From NCBI GenBank assembly GCA_035518715.1, contig DATIXJ010000027.1:62001-126000 (forward strand): a stretch of DNA of 64,000 nucleotides, read 5' to 3'. This document shows, in pieces, positions 26,448 to 34,201 of the stretch. The first letter of the stretch is position 1, and every line of letters starts with the position of its first letter. A program made the translations under genes and the position numbers. Source of the DNA: DATIXJ01 sp035518715 (GTDB lineage: Bacteria > Bacteroidota > Ignavibacteria > UBA10030 > SZUA-254). The notes beneath the pieces were generated by a model, which worked only from the letters and a program-made list of their open reading frames with translations, had not been told where the DNA came from and ran no database searches.

Positions 26448-27120
26448 GAGAAAGGAAAATGCCGTGAAATCAATTTCGATTGCCGAACGCCTGCGAACAG
26501 CCCGGGAGAATAAGGGAATGGATCAGCGTGCGCTCTCGGCAAGAGTGGATGTGGCCGTTCGGACTCTCCAGCGCTGGGAGAAAGGAGAGCAGGTTCCCGA
26601 CAGCAACTATCTTGTACGGCTGGCGAGATCGACGGGCGTGCGGCCCGAATGGCTGTTGACCGGTATCGGTGAAATGTACCCGACGCCGCCGCCGCAGGGA
26701 AAAATCATCCCGTTGCATAAAGATGCTTCGCTGCACCGGGTTAATCTTGTCGATATTCCGTTGTTGTCTTCGGTTCCCGCCGGCAGGACTGCGGCCATCT
26801 TCCATCCTGACCATGTGGAACGATATGTAACAGTCGATAATATCAAGGATCAGAATGCCTTTGCCCTTGTGGTAAAAGGTAAAAGCATGTCTCCCCGGAT
26901 CGAGGATGGAGATATTGTAGTTGTCAGCCCACAGCAGGAGGTGCGAAGCGGTGATATTTGTGTAGTTCGCGTAAATGATGAAGATGTGTTAAAGAAGGTA
27001 ATAATTGATGAACATTATGTTCATCTGATACCGCTGAATACCACTTTTGAACCAGTTACCGTGCGGAAGAGAGACGTCATGATTATCTGGAAAGTCATCA
27101 GAGTCATCAAGAATCTCTGA
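26443..27120 (+). CDS. XRE-family LexA-like repressor with S24 autoprotease domain
   Basis: 225 residues from TTG 26443 (GTG 26464 is an alternative with AAAGGA upstream). The N-terminal lambda-repressor-type helix-turn-helix (about 10-70) reads AERLRTARENKGMDQRALSA and VAVRTLQRWEKGEQVPDSNYL. The C-terminal S24 peptidase domain has its cleavage site at A113-G114 (VPAGR), catalytic S148 (GKSMSPRIEDGD) and a general-base Lys at about K184 (EDVLKK). Such proteins repress SOS or prophage-type genes and self-cleave when RecA is activated. No prophage genes are adjacent, so a chromosomal stress regulator is more likely. Confidence 0.92.
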   Translation: MARKENAVKSISIAERLRTARENKGMDQRALSARVDVAVRTLQRWEKGEQVPDSNYLVRLARSTGVRPEWLLTGIGEMYPTPPPQGKIIPLHKDASLHRVNLVDIPLLSSVPAGRTAAIFHPDHVERYVTVDNIKDQNAFALVVKGKSMSPRIEDGDIVVVSPQQEVRSGDICVVRVNDEDVLKKVIIDEHYVHLIPLNTTFEPVTVRKRDVMIIWKVIRVIKNL

Positions 27121-27252
27121 GATCCGCATGCTCTGAATCACACAACGGAATTCTTCCCGAATTCCTTCCAAAAACAGCTCTTTTCCGTCCCAAGTCCGTG
27201 GAAAATCTTACCGCGCCGGTGACAATTATCACTCCCTGAATGAGTAGACCAT

Positions 27253-27258
27253 GTATAT
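27253..27258 (+). promoter_or_regulatory. -10 element TATATT upstream of the HTH-REC gene
   Basis: TATATT followed by G, with a poor -35 (ACTCCC at 17 nt). Its presence inside the longest open frame argues that translation starts at ATG 27299, about 35 nt after the predicted start point, with AGGG as ribosome site. Confidence 0.4.
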
Positions 27259-27298
27259 TGGAAACAAGATCTTATTGCATACATCATTAGGGCCAGTA

Positions 27299-27970
27299 AT
27301 GGTTGAATATCGTCAAAGTCCGAACGGATTGAAGCTCGCAACTGTGTACCGGAAACCGATGAGCGTCGGTTTGGTGGCGAAGATCTGCCGCGTGAGCAAG
27401 AAAACCGTGCTGAACTGGATCTACCGGGACGCGTTGAAGGCGTTCACGACCTACGGCGGCCATTATCGTGTATGGCCCGGCGATCTCAAGGAATTCATGA
27501 TGAAGGCCGGCCTCGACGTCCCGTATCAGTTTGTGGATGAACGGCAGACCACCTTTCTTATCATTGATGACGACAAAGCGTTCAGTCTGACGCTGAAGGA
27601 GGCCATCTGCACCCAGTATCCCGATGCCGATGTGATCATCACGGATGACGGGTACGAAGCGCTCCTCCTGATCGGTGAGCGGAAGCCGCGCGTCGTTTTT
27701 CTGGATATCAAAATGCCGAAGATCGACGGCCTCCAGGTCCTCGAGCTTCTGAAGCACCGGAAGAAAGACAATTCCATGAAGATCGTTGTCCTTTCAGGAT
27801 ATCTTGATGAACAGATCCGTGAGCGGCTTGCCCAGACCGTTGCCGACGAGGTGTGGGAGAAAGGAAAGGATCTCTGGGAATTGCTCCGCTCATTTAAGTC
27901 GTTCTTCCTGACCGCTCAGGAGGTCCGAAAACCGGCACAACGCACATACTCTCAGGTTTCACAATCTTGA
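27299..27970 (+). CDS. response regulator with N-terminal excisionase/MerR-like HTH
   Basis: 223 residues. Residues about 16-75 form a winged helix-turn-helix of the excisionase/BldC type (SVGLVAKICRVSKKTVLNWI, AFTTYGGHYRVWPGDLKEFM). Residues about 85-200 form a receiver domain with the acidic pair (LIIDDDKAF), phosphoacceptor Asp in VVFLDIKMPKIDG, Ser in VVLSGYLD and Lys in VWEKGKD. The DNA-binding domain precedes the receiver, the reverse of OmpR or NarL regulators. It is co-transcribed with the REC-HisKA gene 18 nt downstream. Targets are unknown. Confidence 0.88.
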   Translation: MVEYRQSPNGLKLATVYRKPMSVGLVAKICRVSKKTVLNWIYRDALKAFTTYGGHYRVWPGDLKEFMMKAGLDVPYQFVDERQTTFLIIDDDKAFSLTLKEAICTQYPDADVIITDDGYEALLLIGERKPRVVFLDIKMPKIDGLQVLELLKHRKKDNSMKIVVLSGYLDEQIRERLAQTVADEVWEKGKDLWELLRSFKSFFLTAQEVRKPAQRTYSQVSQS

Positions 27971-27988
27971 TTCTCGACATCCGCCACC

Positions 27989-28687
27989 ATGAAAACGTTC
28001 CGTGTGTTACTGATAGACGGGTCTCCCGTCTATCAGAAACTTCTCAGCCGTCGCCTCGAAAATCCGGAGTCAGTCCGGTTTAAGGTTACCTATTCCAGAA
28101 GCGATGAAGCGGAAGTCATTGTCCGCGACTTCACCAATCAGATCGATATTGTCGTTTTCGGCGATTCGATTCCGACGGCGACCATACTGCAGCTGACGAA
28201 GGTCTTTCGTTCGTACAATCTTGCCATCCCGATTTTTGTTCTTACCAGAAAGAACGATGCGCACGTTCCCCGGAATCTCAAGAAAGCGGGGATCGATAAC
28301 ATGATGCGGATATCGGAAATGGGGACGCCGCTCTTCGCCTGGTCATTTATCAGCACCGTGGAAGAGGTCATCCTCAAGAAGAAGGCGAAAGAGTACGATG
28401 TGCTTCACGGGAGATTGCGCGCGGTGAGCTCATCCCTTGCAACGCTCACGCATGATATCAACAATCCGCTGAGCGTTATCCGTCTTGCCCTCTATCATCT
28501 CCAGAACCGGACGCTGGCAAAAGAGAAACGCGAATTGTTCATCAAGCTCCTGCTCGACAATATTGAGCGCATCGACAATCAGATGAAGGAGCTCACGGCT
28601 ATCCGTCGCCAGCTGAATGACGCGCACCATCACCGCGCAAAGGTTCTCACGCTGAAAATCCGTCAGGACGCCGCCGCCGGCACGTAA
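27989..28687 (+). CDS. receiver-like plus HisKA protein lacking a kinase ATPase domain
   Basis: 232 residues. The N-terminal domain (about 1-125) has a receiver fold pattern (FRVLLIDGSPVYQKLLSRRL, IDIVVFGDSIP, IPIFVLTRKND) with a degenerate acidic pocket. Residues about 150-215 form a HisKA dimerisation helix pair with an intact H-box (LATLTHDINNPLSVIRLALYHL). The protein ends soon after, so the HATPase_c domain of a histidine kinase is absent. It could be a phosphotransfer or dimerisation partner for the HTH-REC protein. A short hairpin (CCTTTTCGG/CCGAAAGG) follows the stop. Confidence 0.82.
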   Translation: MKTFRVLLIDGSPVYQKLLSRRLENPESVRFKVTYSRSDEAEVIVRDFTNQIDIVVFGDSIPTATILQLTKVFRSYNLAIPIFVLTRKNDAHVPRNLKKAGIDNMMRISEMGTPLFAWSFISTVEEVILKKKAKEYDVLHGRLRAVSSSLATLTHDINNPLSVIRLALYHLQNRTLAKEKRELFIKLLLDNIERIDNQMKELTAIRRQLNDAHHHRAKVLTLKIRQDAAAGT

Positions 28688-28782
28688 CATTCCTTTTCGG
28701 ACTCCGAAAGGCATGTTGGAAGAGAAGGAAAATCTCGCTACCTTTTCCTCATCCAATTTTTTCCTCGCAGCTTGAGTTCGCC

Positions 28783-29880
28783 ATGGGTTTTAACTGTGGA
28801 ATTGTGGGACTTCCCAACGTGGGGAAGTCCACACTTTTTAATGCGATTACCGCAGCGGGAGCCGCTGCCGAAAATTATCCCTTCTGTACGATCGACCCGA
28901 ATGTGGGGATCGTCCCTGTTCCCGACACGCGGCTTGAAACTGTTGCCCGGATCTATTCTTCGCCCTCCATCACACCAACTTCCATTGAGTTTGTCGATAT
29001 CGCGGGCCTTGTCCGGGGAGCGAGCAAAGGTGAAGGCCTCGGCAATCAGTTTCTCTCGCATATCCGGGATGTTCATGCCGTCTGCCATGTTGTCCGCTGC
29101 TTTGAGGACGAGAATGTGGTGCATGTCGACGGCAACGTGAATCCCAAACGCGATATCGAGGTTGTCGAGACAGAGTTGATTCTCAAAGACGTCGAGACGG
29201 TGGACAAGAAGCTCGCCGACGCAGAAAAACGCGGCAAGAGCGGCGACAAGAAAGTGCGTGCGGAGGCGGATTATCTTGCGAGGATTCGCGCACATCTCCT
29301 CGGCGGACGGCTCGCAGTATATGAACATCCTGAGTCGCCCGATGAAGTCTTCTGGTTCAGGGACCTTCACCTCCTGACTGCAAAGCCCGTTCTCTACATT
29401 GCAAATGTGGATGACCAGCATCTTCTCAGCGAGGACCGTTTCGTGAAGGAAGTGCGCGAAGTTGCCGCAAAGGAGGGAGCAAGAGTTGTGGTTGCCTGTA
29501 CAAAAATGGAGGCAGAAATTGCGGCCATGCCGTATGCCGAACGCGAGGCCTTCCTGAAAGATCTCGGTATCGCGGAATCAGGCCTCGATCAGGTCATCCA
29601 TGAGGGATATACGCTTCTCAATCTTATCACGTTTTTTACCGCCGGACCGAAAGAGGCGCGGGCCTGGACGATTCGCAAAGGATCCCATGCTCCGCAGGCG
29701 GCGGGCGAAATTCACTCCGATTTTGAGCGCGGGTTCATCCGTGCGGAGGTGGTTCGGTACGAGGATCTTGAGCGCCTGGGATCGGAACACCTGGTGAAGG
29801 AAAAAGGACTGCTCTGGCTCGAAGGCAAGGAGTACGTCGTTCAGGACGGCGACATCATCTTCTTCCGGTTCAACGTGTAA
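28783..29880 (+). CDS. ychF: YchF/OLA1 family P-loop ATPase
   Basis: 365 residues, standard for the family. The P-loop GLPNVGKS is at 9-16, switch and G3 are FVDIAGLVRGASKGEGLGNQFL, and the ATP-preferring NVDD-type G4 replaces NKxD (LYIANVDD). A C-terminal TGS-like domain (about 280-365) ends QDGDIIFFRFNV. YchF binds the ribosome and ATP and modulates translation under oxidative and other stress. It is transcribed alone and convergent with the radical SAM gene. Confidence 0.96.
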   Translation: MGFNCGIVGLPNVGKSTLFNAITAAGAAAENYPFCTIDPNVGIVPVPDTRLETVARIYSSPSITPTSIEFVDIAGLVRGASKGEGLGNQFLSHIRDVHAVCHVVRCFEDENVVHVDGNVNPKRDIEVVETELILKDVETVDKKLADAEKRGKSGDKKVRAEADYLARIRAHLLGGRLAVYEHPESPDEVFWFRDLHLLTAKPVLYIANVDDQHLLSEDRFVKEVREVAAKEGARVVVACTKMEAEIAAMPYAEREAFLKDLGIAESGLDQVIHEGYTLLNLITFFTAGPKEARAWTIRKGSHAPQAAGEIHSDFERGFIRAEVVRYEDLERLGSEHLVKEKGLLWLEGKEYVVQDGDIIFFRFNV

Positions 29881-29889
29881 CGGACGCCG

Positions 29890-30945
29890 TTAGCCGAAAA
29901 GCTCCGCCTGCTTTCCCCTGTCATTCCGGAAGTGTTCCGTCGTGAGGACGGGATGATGCTTCTCGAATCCGAACTTTTTACAGTTGAGCTCAAAGAGTCG
30001 GTTCACGGTTTCGGACCACATTCCTTCGCCGCTCATGCGAAGTCCCCAGCGTCCGTCATCCAGCGTTCCGCGGTGTGTTTCTTTGATGCGGCGGAGGATC
30101 TTCTGCGCTTTTCCCGGCAACGAACGCTCCACCCATTCGAAGAATAACGTCCCGACCGCTCCCGGCAGGCGCACAAGCGTGTAACTTGCCCGCGTTGCTC
30201 CCCGTTTAGCCGCAGCTTTCAGAATTGCCGGGATCTCCTCATCGTTGAGCCCCGGTATGATGGGTGAGATGTTGATATTGACGGGAACGCCATTCTTCAG
30301 GAGAAGCTCCACCGCGTCGAAACGTTTTGCGGGCGTTGTCGTGCGCGGCTCCATCAGACGGACGAGGTCTGCATCCAGACTGGTGATGGAGATCGTCACG
30401 TCGACAAGATTCATGGCGCTCAGATTCTTCAGGATATCGAGATCGCGTGTCACGAGGTAATTTTTCGTGATGATGCCGAGCGGGTTGCGGAACCGGAGAA
30501 AGACCTCGAGGCATCGCCTTGTCAGACGAAGCGATCTTTCCGCCGGTTGATAACAATCGGTATTTCCCGACAGGCAAACCCACTGCGGCTTCCAGCTTTT
30601 CCTGTTCAGCTCTTTTGCGAGAAGTTCAGGGGCATCGTGCTTGACGAGAATTTTGGTCTCAAAGTCGAGCCCGGCAGAGAATCCGAGATATTCGTGGCTC
30701 GGCCTTGCATAGCAATAAATGCAGCCGTGCTCACATCCCCGGTACGGGTTGAGACTGTACGTGAAGGGGACGTCGGGACTGTCGTTGCGGGCGAGAACGG
30801 ATTTGGAGGTGTCTTTATAGAAGATGGTCCGGACGGGGCGGTCGCCGTCGTCCTGCGATTCAACTTCCATCGGTTCGAGATGGAGGGCTTCAAACTTGTT
30901 CGGTGTATTGAAGCGTGCCCCTCGTCCTTTGGCCGGTGACCGCAT
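29890..30945 (-). CDS. PA0069/SplB-like radical SAM protein
   Basis: 351 residues. The 4Fe-4S motif is C71-x3-C75-x2-C78 (RGCEHGCIYCYAR), preceded by the family hallmark SLNPYRGC. Additional landmarks are CLSGNTDCYQPAE, GIITKNYLVTRD and ISPIIPGLND. This group (often named PA0069 family, related to spore photoproduct lyase in annotation only) has no established substrate. The N-terminal GRGARFNTPNKFE matches the family start, supporting ATG 30945. It ends 10 nt from ychF. Confidence 0.92.
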   Translation of the reverse strand: MRSPAKGRGARFNTPNKFEALHLEPMEVESQDDGDRPVRTIFYKDTSKSVLARNDSPDVPFTYSLNPYRGCEHGCIYCYARPSHEYLGFSAGLDFETKILVKHDAPELLAKELNRKSWKPQWVCLSGNTDCYQPAERSLRLTRRCLEVFLRFRNPLGIITKNYLVTRDLDILKNLSAMNLVDVTISITSLDADLVRLMEPRTTTPAKRFDAVELLLKNGVPVNINISPIIPGLNDEEIPAILKAAAKRGATRASYTLVRLPGAVGTLFFEWVERSLPGKAQKILRRIKETHRGTLDDGRWGLRMSGEGMWSETVNRLFELNCKKFGFEKHHPVLTTEHFRNDRGKQAELFG

Positions 30946-30969
30946 GCCGGGTTCCTCAGAGATCGGGTA

Positions 30970-31299
30970 CTACTTGACTCCCAGTTTCTTTTTTGCCTCC
31001 GGACTCATCATGGCCGGACTCCAGACCGGATCCCAGACGATGCGGACGTCGCATTCGTGGACACCGGGAAGTTCGAGAACTTTTTCGCGGACCTGATTGG
31101 CAATGGCGCCACCCATGCCGCATCCGGGTGTCGTCAGCGTCATCTTCACGCCGACCCAGTCGTCGATGATCTTCACATCATAGACGAGCCCGAGATCCAC
31201 AATACTCACGGGGATTTCGGGATCGAAAACCTGCTTCATGGCTCCATACACATCGGTCTCGCTGATATTTGCTTCGGGAGGAATCGTTTGTTCGGTCAT
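30970..31299 (-). CDS. MIP18/SufT-like (DUF59) iron-sulfur assembly factor
   Basis: 109 residues. It is a single DUF59 domain with V..ALKQVFDPEIPVSIVDLGLVYDV and the conserved Cys in LTTPGCGM. It extends to WDPVWSPAMMSPEAKKKLG, which is typical of PaaD/SufT-like proteins. These help mature Fe-S proteins in the cytoplasm. A GTACT-aa-AGTAC palindrome at 31315-31326 lies in its upstream region. Position between a radical SAM gene and an iron transporter fits an iron-sulfur role. Confidence 0.92.
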   Translation of the reverse strand: MTEQTIPPEANISETDVYGAMKQVFDPEIPVSIVDLGLVYDVKIIDDWVGVKMTLTTPGCGMGGAIANQVREKVLELPGVHECDVRIVWDPVWSPAMMSPEAKKKLGVK

Positions 31300-31404
31300 G
31301 GTAAATCCTTTCCTGTACTAAAGTACGCCTTTTGAAAATCGATTGCAATCCGGGGGGATGAAAAGCTTCGCCGGGATGTTGACGCTGCCGGCGCGAAGAA
31401 TCAC

Positions 31405-32688
31405 TTATTTTGCAGGTGTGATCTCAAAATATTTCCGCTGTGCCCGGAGATCGGCCAGCCGGATTTCGATATTGCCGGTGTGCATCCGCGCGGGGAGATA
31501 GATCGGCGTGCAGCCGTTCCCTTCCATTGACCCGCTGTTCTCATCGTTGGCGGTTGTATCCTCAACGGCGGGATGAAGTTTGCTCAGAGGCGAAGTGGCA
31601 TCGCATTGGGAGCAAACCAGCTCGCCGTCTTTCAGATAATAATGGCCGTAGCTGTAGCAGGCATGGCACGCATCGAACGCAGTTGCAAACGTTCCGAGAC
31701 CGGTCCGGATGACGAAAAATCGGATTTCCAGACCGTTGTCCTCGATGGCATACCGATGAAGGTTGCCGTCGCCAACCTGTCCGATCGGAATCTGGAATAG
31801 GCCCGACGCCGGGATGGGAATCCGGACAGAGGAGAGGTCCATTGCCGTACCGGAAGAAAAGATCTCGCCGACGCCGAGGAAGGAGATGATGACGACAGAA
31901 AGCGCCACGGCACTCAGCTGCCAGCGGCGCTGTGAAGTCATTGTGCCGGACGCCATCCTCTTTCTGCTCGGAAAGACGAGCATGAAGACCGGGATGCTCA
32001 GAATTGCGACGATGAAGAGGACGTCGTGCTGAACGATGGGTCCGAGGATTCCCATCATGGACGGACTTGCCGGAAGTATACCGTATTCGTAGAACTCATG
32101 AACGCCATTGAGGAGGAGCTGGAGGGTGAAGATCATCAGCGTGACGGCAGTGATTTTCAGGAATCGGCCGATGTCGATGCGCACGCTGCCGCGGATGAAG
32201 AGCACGGCAAAGACCGTTGCCAGTGCCAGCCCGATTATCGTTCCGAGGGCGCTCTGCCACGCGCCGGTGCTCAGTGCCACCGCCTGCAGGAAAATTGCGG
32301 TTTCGATTCCCTCACGCACGATCATCAGAAATGTAAATGAGAGGATCCCGGCGTGGGCCTTCCAGGACGAGCGCACCGCGATGGTGCCGACTTTTTCCTC
32401 GATCTCACCGCGGATCTTTCTGGCGGTGATCCACATCCAGACGATCATCGAGATGACAAAAATCGCGGCCGCCATCATGAAGAATCCTTCGAGCGATTCC
32501 TGGTCGATGGCAAGTTTCTGGAGGAGGTATGCTCCTCCAAAGCTCGCAAGAACTGCCAGCACCAGACCAATGTAGACGGATATCACCAGCGATTCCCTCT
32601 CGATCTTCCTCAGGTAGACAATGACAATTCCGAGGACGAGGGCAATTTCGATGCCTTCGCGAAGTGCGATAATAAGGGATTCTATCAT
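31405..32688 (-). CDS. FTR1-family iron permease fused to DUF2318
   Basis: 427 residues. Residues about 1-260 are a seven-helix FTR1/EfeU permease with both REGxE iron-binding motifs (R10-E14 REGIE and R125-E129 REGIE). The C-terminal 140 residues form a DUF2318 domain with Cys pairs CHAC and CSQC in FDACHACYSYGHYYLKDGE. DUF2318 is usually a separate predicted Fe-S or metal-binding protein; here the two are one polypeptide. It follows the Fur-family gene by 33 nt, and both are read from the minus strand, so it is probably iron- or peroxide-regulated. Confidence 0.92.
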   Translation of the reverse strand: MIESLIIALREGIEIALVLGIVIVYLRKIERESLVISVYIGLVLAVLASFGGAYLLQKLAIDQESLEGFFMMAAAIFVISMIVWMWITARKIRGEIEEKVGTIAVRSSWKAHAGILSFTFLMIVREGIETAIFLQAVALSTGAWQSALGTIIGLALATVFAVLFIRGSVRIDIGRFLKITAVTLMIFTLQLLLNGVHEFYEYGILPASPSMMGILGPIVQHDVLFIVAILSIPVFMLVFPSRKRMASGTMTSQRRWQLSAVALSVVIISFLGVGEIFSSGTAMDLSSVRIPIPASGLFQIPIGQVGDGNLHRYAIEDNGLEIRFFVIRTGLGTFATAFDACHACYSYGHYYLKDGELVCSQCDATSPLSKLHPAVEDTTANDENSGSMEGNGCTPIYLPARMHTGNIEIRLADLRAQRKYFEITPAK

Positions 32689-32721
32689 TTCGTCATCCCT
32701 GCCTTCATAGTTGCTTCTCCT

Positions 32722-33165
32722 TCACTTTTTCTTCGACTGACACTTTGCGCAAATGCCGAAAATCTGCAGGGTCGAATTCTGCAGGAGGAATTTTTTCCCC
32801 TCGCAGACCTCCTTCTGCAGTTTATCCAGCTTCTCACTGACGAACTCGATAATATCCCCGCATTCGAGGCAGATAAGGTGATCGTGCCGCGGTTTCCCGA
32901 ACGCTTTTTCGTATCTGGAGTGGTTCTCGCCGAAACGGTACTTTGAGATAAGGCCGCAATCGACGAGAAGGTCGAGCGTATTATAGACCGTTGCCCGGGA
33001 TGCTTTCAGGCCCTTGGCGGTCAGAGCCGCAAAGAGCTCGTCCGCATCGAAATGGTCATTCGTCTTCATGATCTCTTCGAGAAGGACCAGCCGTTCCCGC
33101 GTCGAGCGAAGCTTCTTCTCTGCGAGGTATTTTGCCAGGGTTTCCTTTGCAGCCCGGATATCCAC
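32722..33165 (-). CDS. Fur-family regulator (PerR/Fur type)
   Basis: 147 residues from GTG 33165, which has AAGG 7-8 nt upstream. A longer in-frame extension to 33270 runs through the promoter and operator and is rejected. The winged-helix DNA-binding domain contains LRSTRERLVLLEEIMKTNDHFDADELF and SRATVYNTLDLLVDCGLI. The dimerisation domain has HDHLICLECGDIIEF and the structural zinc pairs CLEC and CAKC. It most likely represses itself and the downstream FTR1 permease with Fe or Mn as cofactor. The self-binding site at 33178-33196 is closer to a PerR box than to a Fur box. Confidence 0.92.
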   Translation of the reverse strand: MDIRAAKETLAKYLAEKKLRSTRERLVLLEEIMKTNDHFDADELFAALTAKGLKASRATVYNTLDLLVDCGLISKYRFGENHSRYEKAFGKPRHDHLICLECGDIIEFVSEKLDKLQKEVCEGKKFLLQNSTLQIFGICAKCQSKKK

Positions 33166-33177
33166 GAGATACCTTAA

Positions 33178-33222
33178 ATTTAGAATCAGTCTAAATATAT
33201 AAATTCCCTGTTCCAGAGTCAA
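33178..33222 (-). promoter_or_regulatory. promoter and PerR/Fur-like box of the Fur-family operon
   Basis: On the minus strand, TTGACT (33217-33222), a 17-nt spacer and TATATT (33194-33199) form the promoter. An inverted repeat with 7-bp arms, ATTTAGA-n5-TCTAAAT (33178-33196), overlaps the end of the -10 and the start point. It resembles the PerR consensus TTAGAATnATTCTAA. Binding here would block open-complex formation, giving autorepression. Confidence 0.7.
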
Positions 33223-33291
33223 GATTCCGGCTTGTATCCCATTCTCCCATCCCGTACATTCTTTCATCAAAAAAACCCCGAAGACTGCGCC

Positions 33292-34053
33292 ATGATGATC
33301 AATCTTTCCAACCAGGTTGTCTGTATTTCCGGCGGATCCCGCGGAATTGGAGCTGCAACTGCACGCCTTTTTGCCCGCTCAGGGGCCAGTGTGGCGATTC
33401 TTTTTTCACAAAATAAACGCGAAGCAGGCCATGTTATTGACAGTGTTGAGGAGTATGGAAGGGATGCAGAGGCGTTTCGCTGCCGCGTTGAACAATTGGA
33501 TGACTGCCAAAAGGCAATTCGATCGGTTCTCAGGCATTTCGGAAAAATCGATATACTAGTCAATTCCGCTGGAATCTGGGAGTTCGGGAAAATCGGAGAG
33601 CTGAGCGAACGGAACTGGAAGAAAACACTCGATGTGAATCTCACGGGCACGTTCAACCTCTGTAATGAGGTTGTTCCGATCATGAAGCGGCGAAAGTACG
33701 GGAGGATTATCAATATTTCGAGTACAGCGGGCCAACGCGGCGAGCCGTTTCATTCGCACTATGCAGCATCAAAAGGCGGAATCATCGCGTTCACGAAATC
33801 CATTGCGGCCGAGCTGATACGGGATGGAATCCGGGTAAATTGTGTAGCTCCGGGCTGGGTAGACACCGATATGGTGGCCGGGGCGTTGAGAAACCGCCGT
33901 GCACGCAAGGAAATTGAACAATCGATCCCCCGAAATAAAATCGCGACTCCGGAAGACATTGCCGGACCAATCCTCTTTCTGGCTTCAGACTTGTCGGATC
34001 ATATCGTTGGCGAGGTCATAAATGTCAACGGTGGGTCTGTGCTCTGCGGCTAA
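33292..34053 (+). CDS. short-chain dehydrogenase/reductase (FabG-like)
   Basis: 253 residues from ATG 33292. The Rossmann motif is GGSRGIG (14-20). NSAG follows the fourth strand, and the catalytic residues are Ser in NISSTAGQRG, Y157 and K161 (YAASKGG). VNCVAPGWVDTDM is the classical SDR C-terminal motif. It is similar to 3-oxoacyl-ACP reductases and should be NADP(H)-dependent, but no fatty-acid or polyketide genes surround it. The substrate cannot be assigned. An in-frame extension to 33232 lacks support. Confidence 0.9.
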   Translation: MMINLSNQVVCISGGSRGIGAATARLFARSGASVAILFSQNKREAGHVIDSVEEYGRDAEAFRCRVEQLDDCQKAIRSVLRHFGKIDILVNSAGIWEFGKIGELSERNWKKTLDVNLTGTFNLCNEVVPIMKRRKYGRIINISSTAGQRGEPFHSHYAASKGGIIAFTKSIAAELIRDGIRVNCVAPGWVDTDMVAGALRNRRARKEIEQSIPRNKIATPEDIAGPILFLASDLSDHIVGEVINVNGGSVLCG

Positions 34054-34201
34054 AACTCTATAAATCTGCACGAAATCAGCGATTTTTCATCACCCCTCAA
34101 ATTCATTCCGTTTTGCAATTATTTCCCTTGCTTAATTCTGCGAAATTATTATATTTCAGCCGGTTTATTGATTAGGGAATTCTTATAGTAATTCAGATTA
34201 G

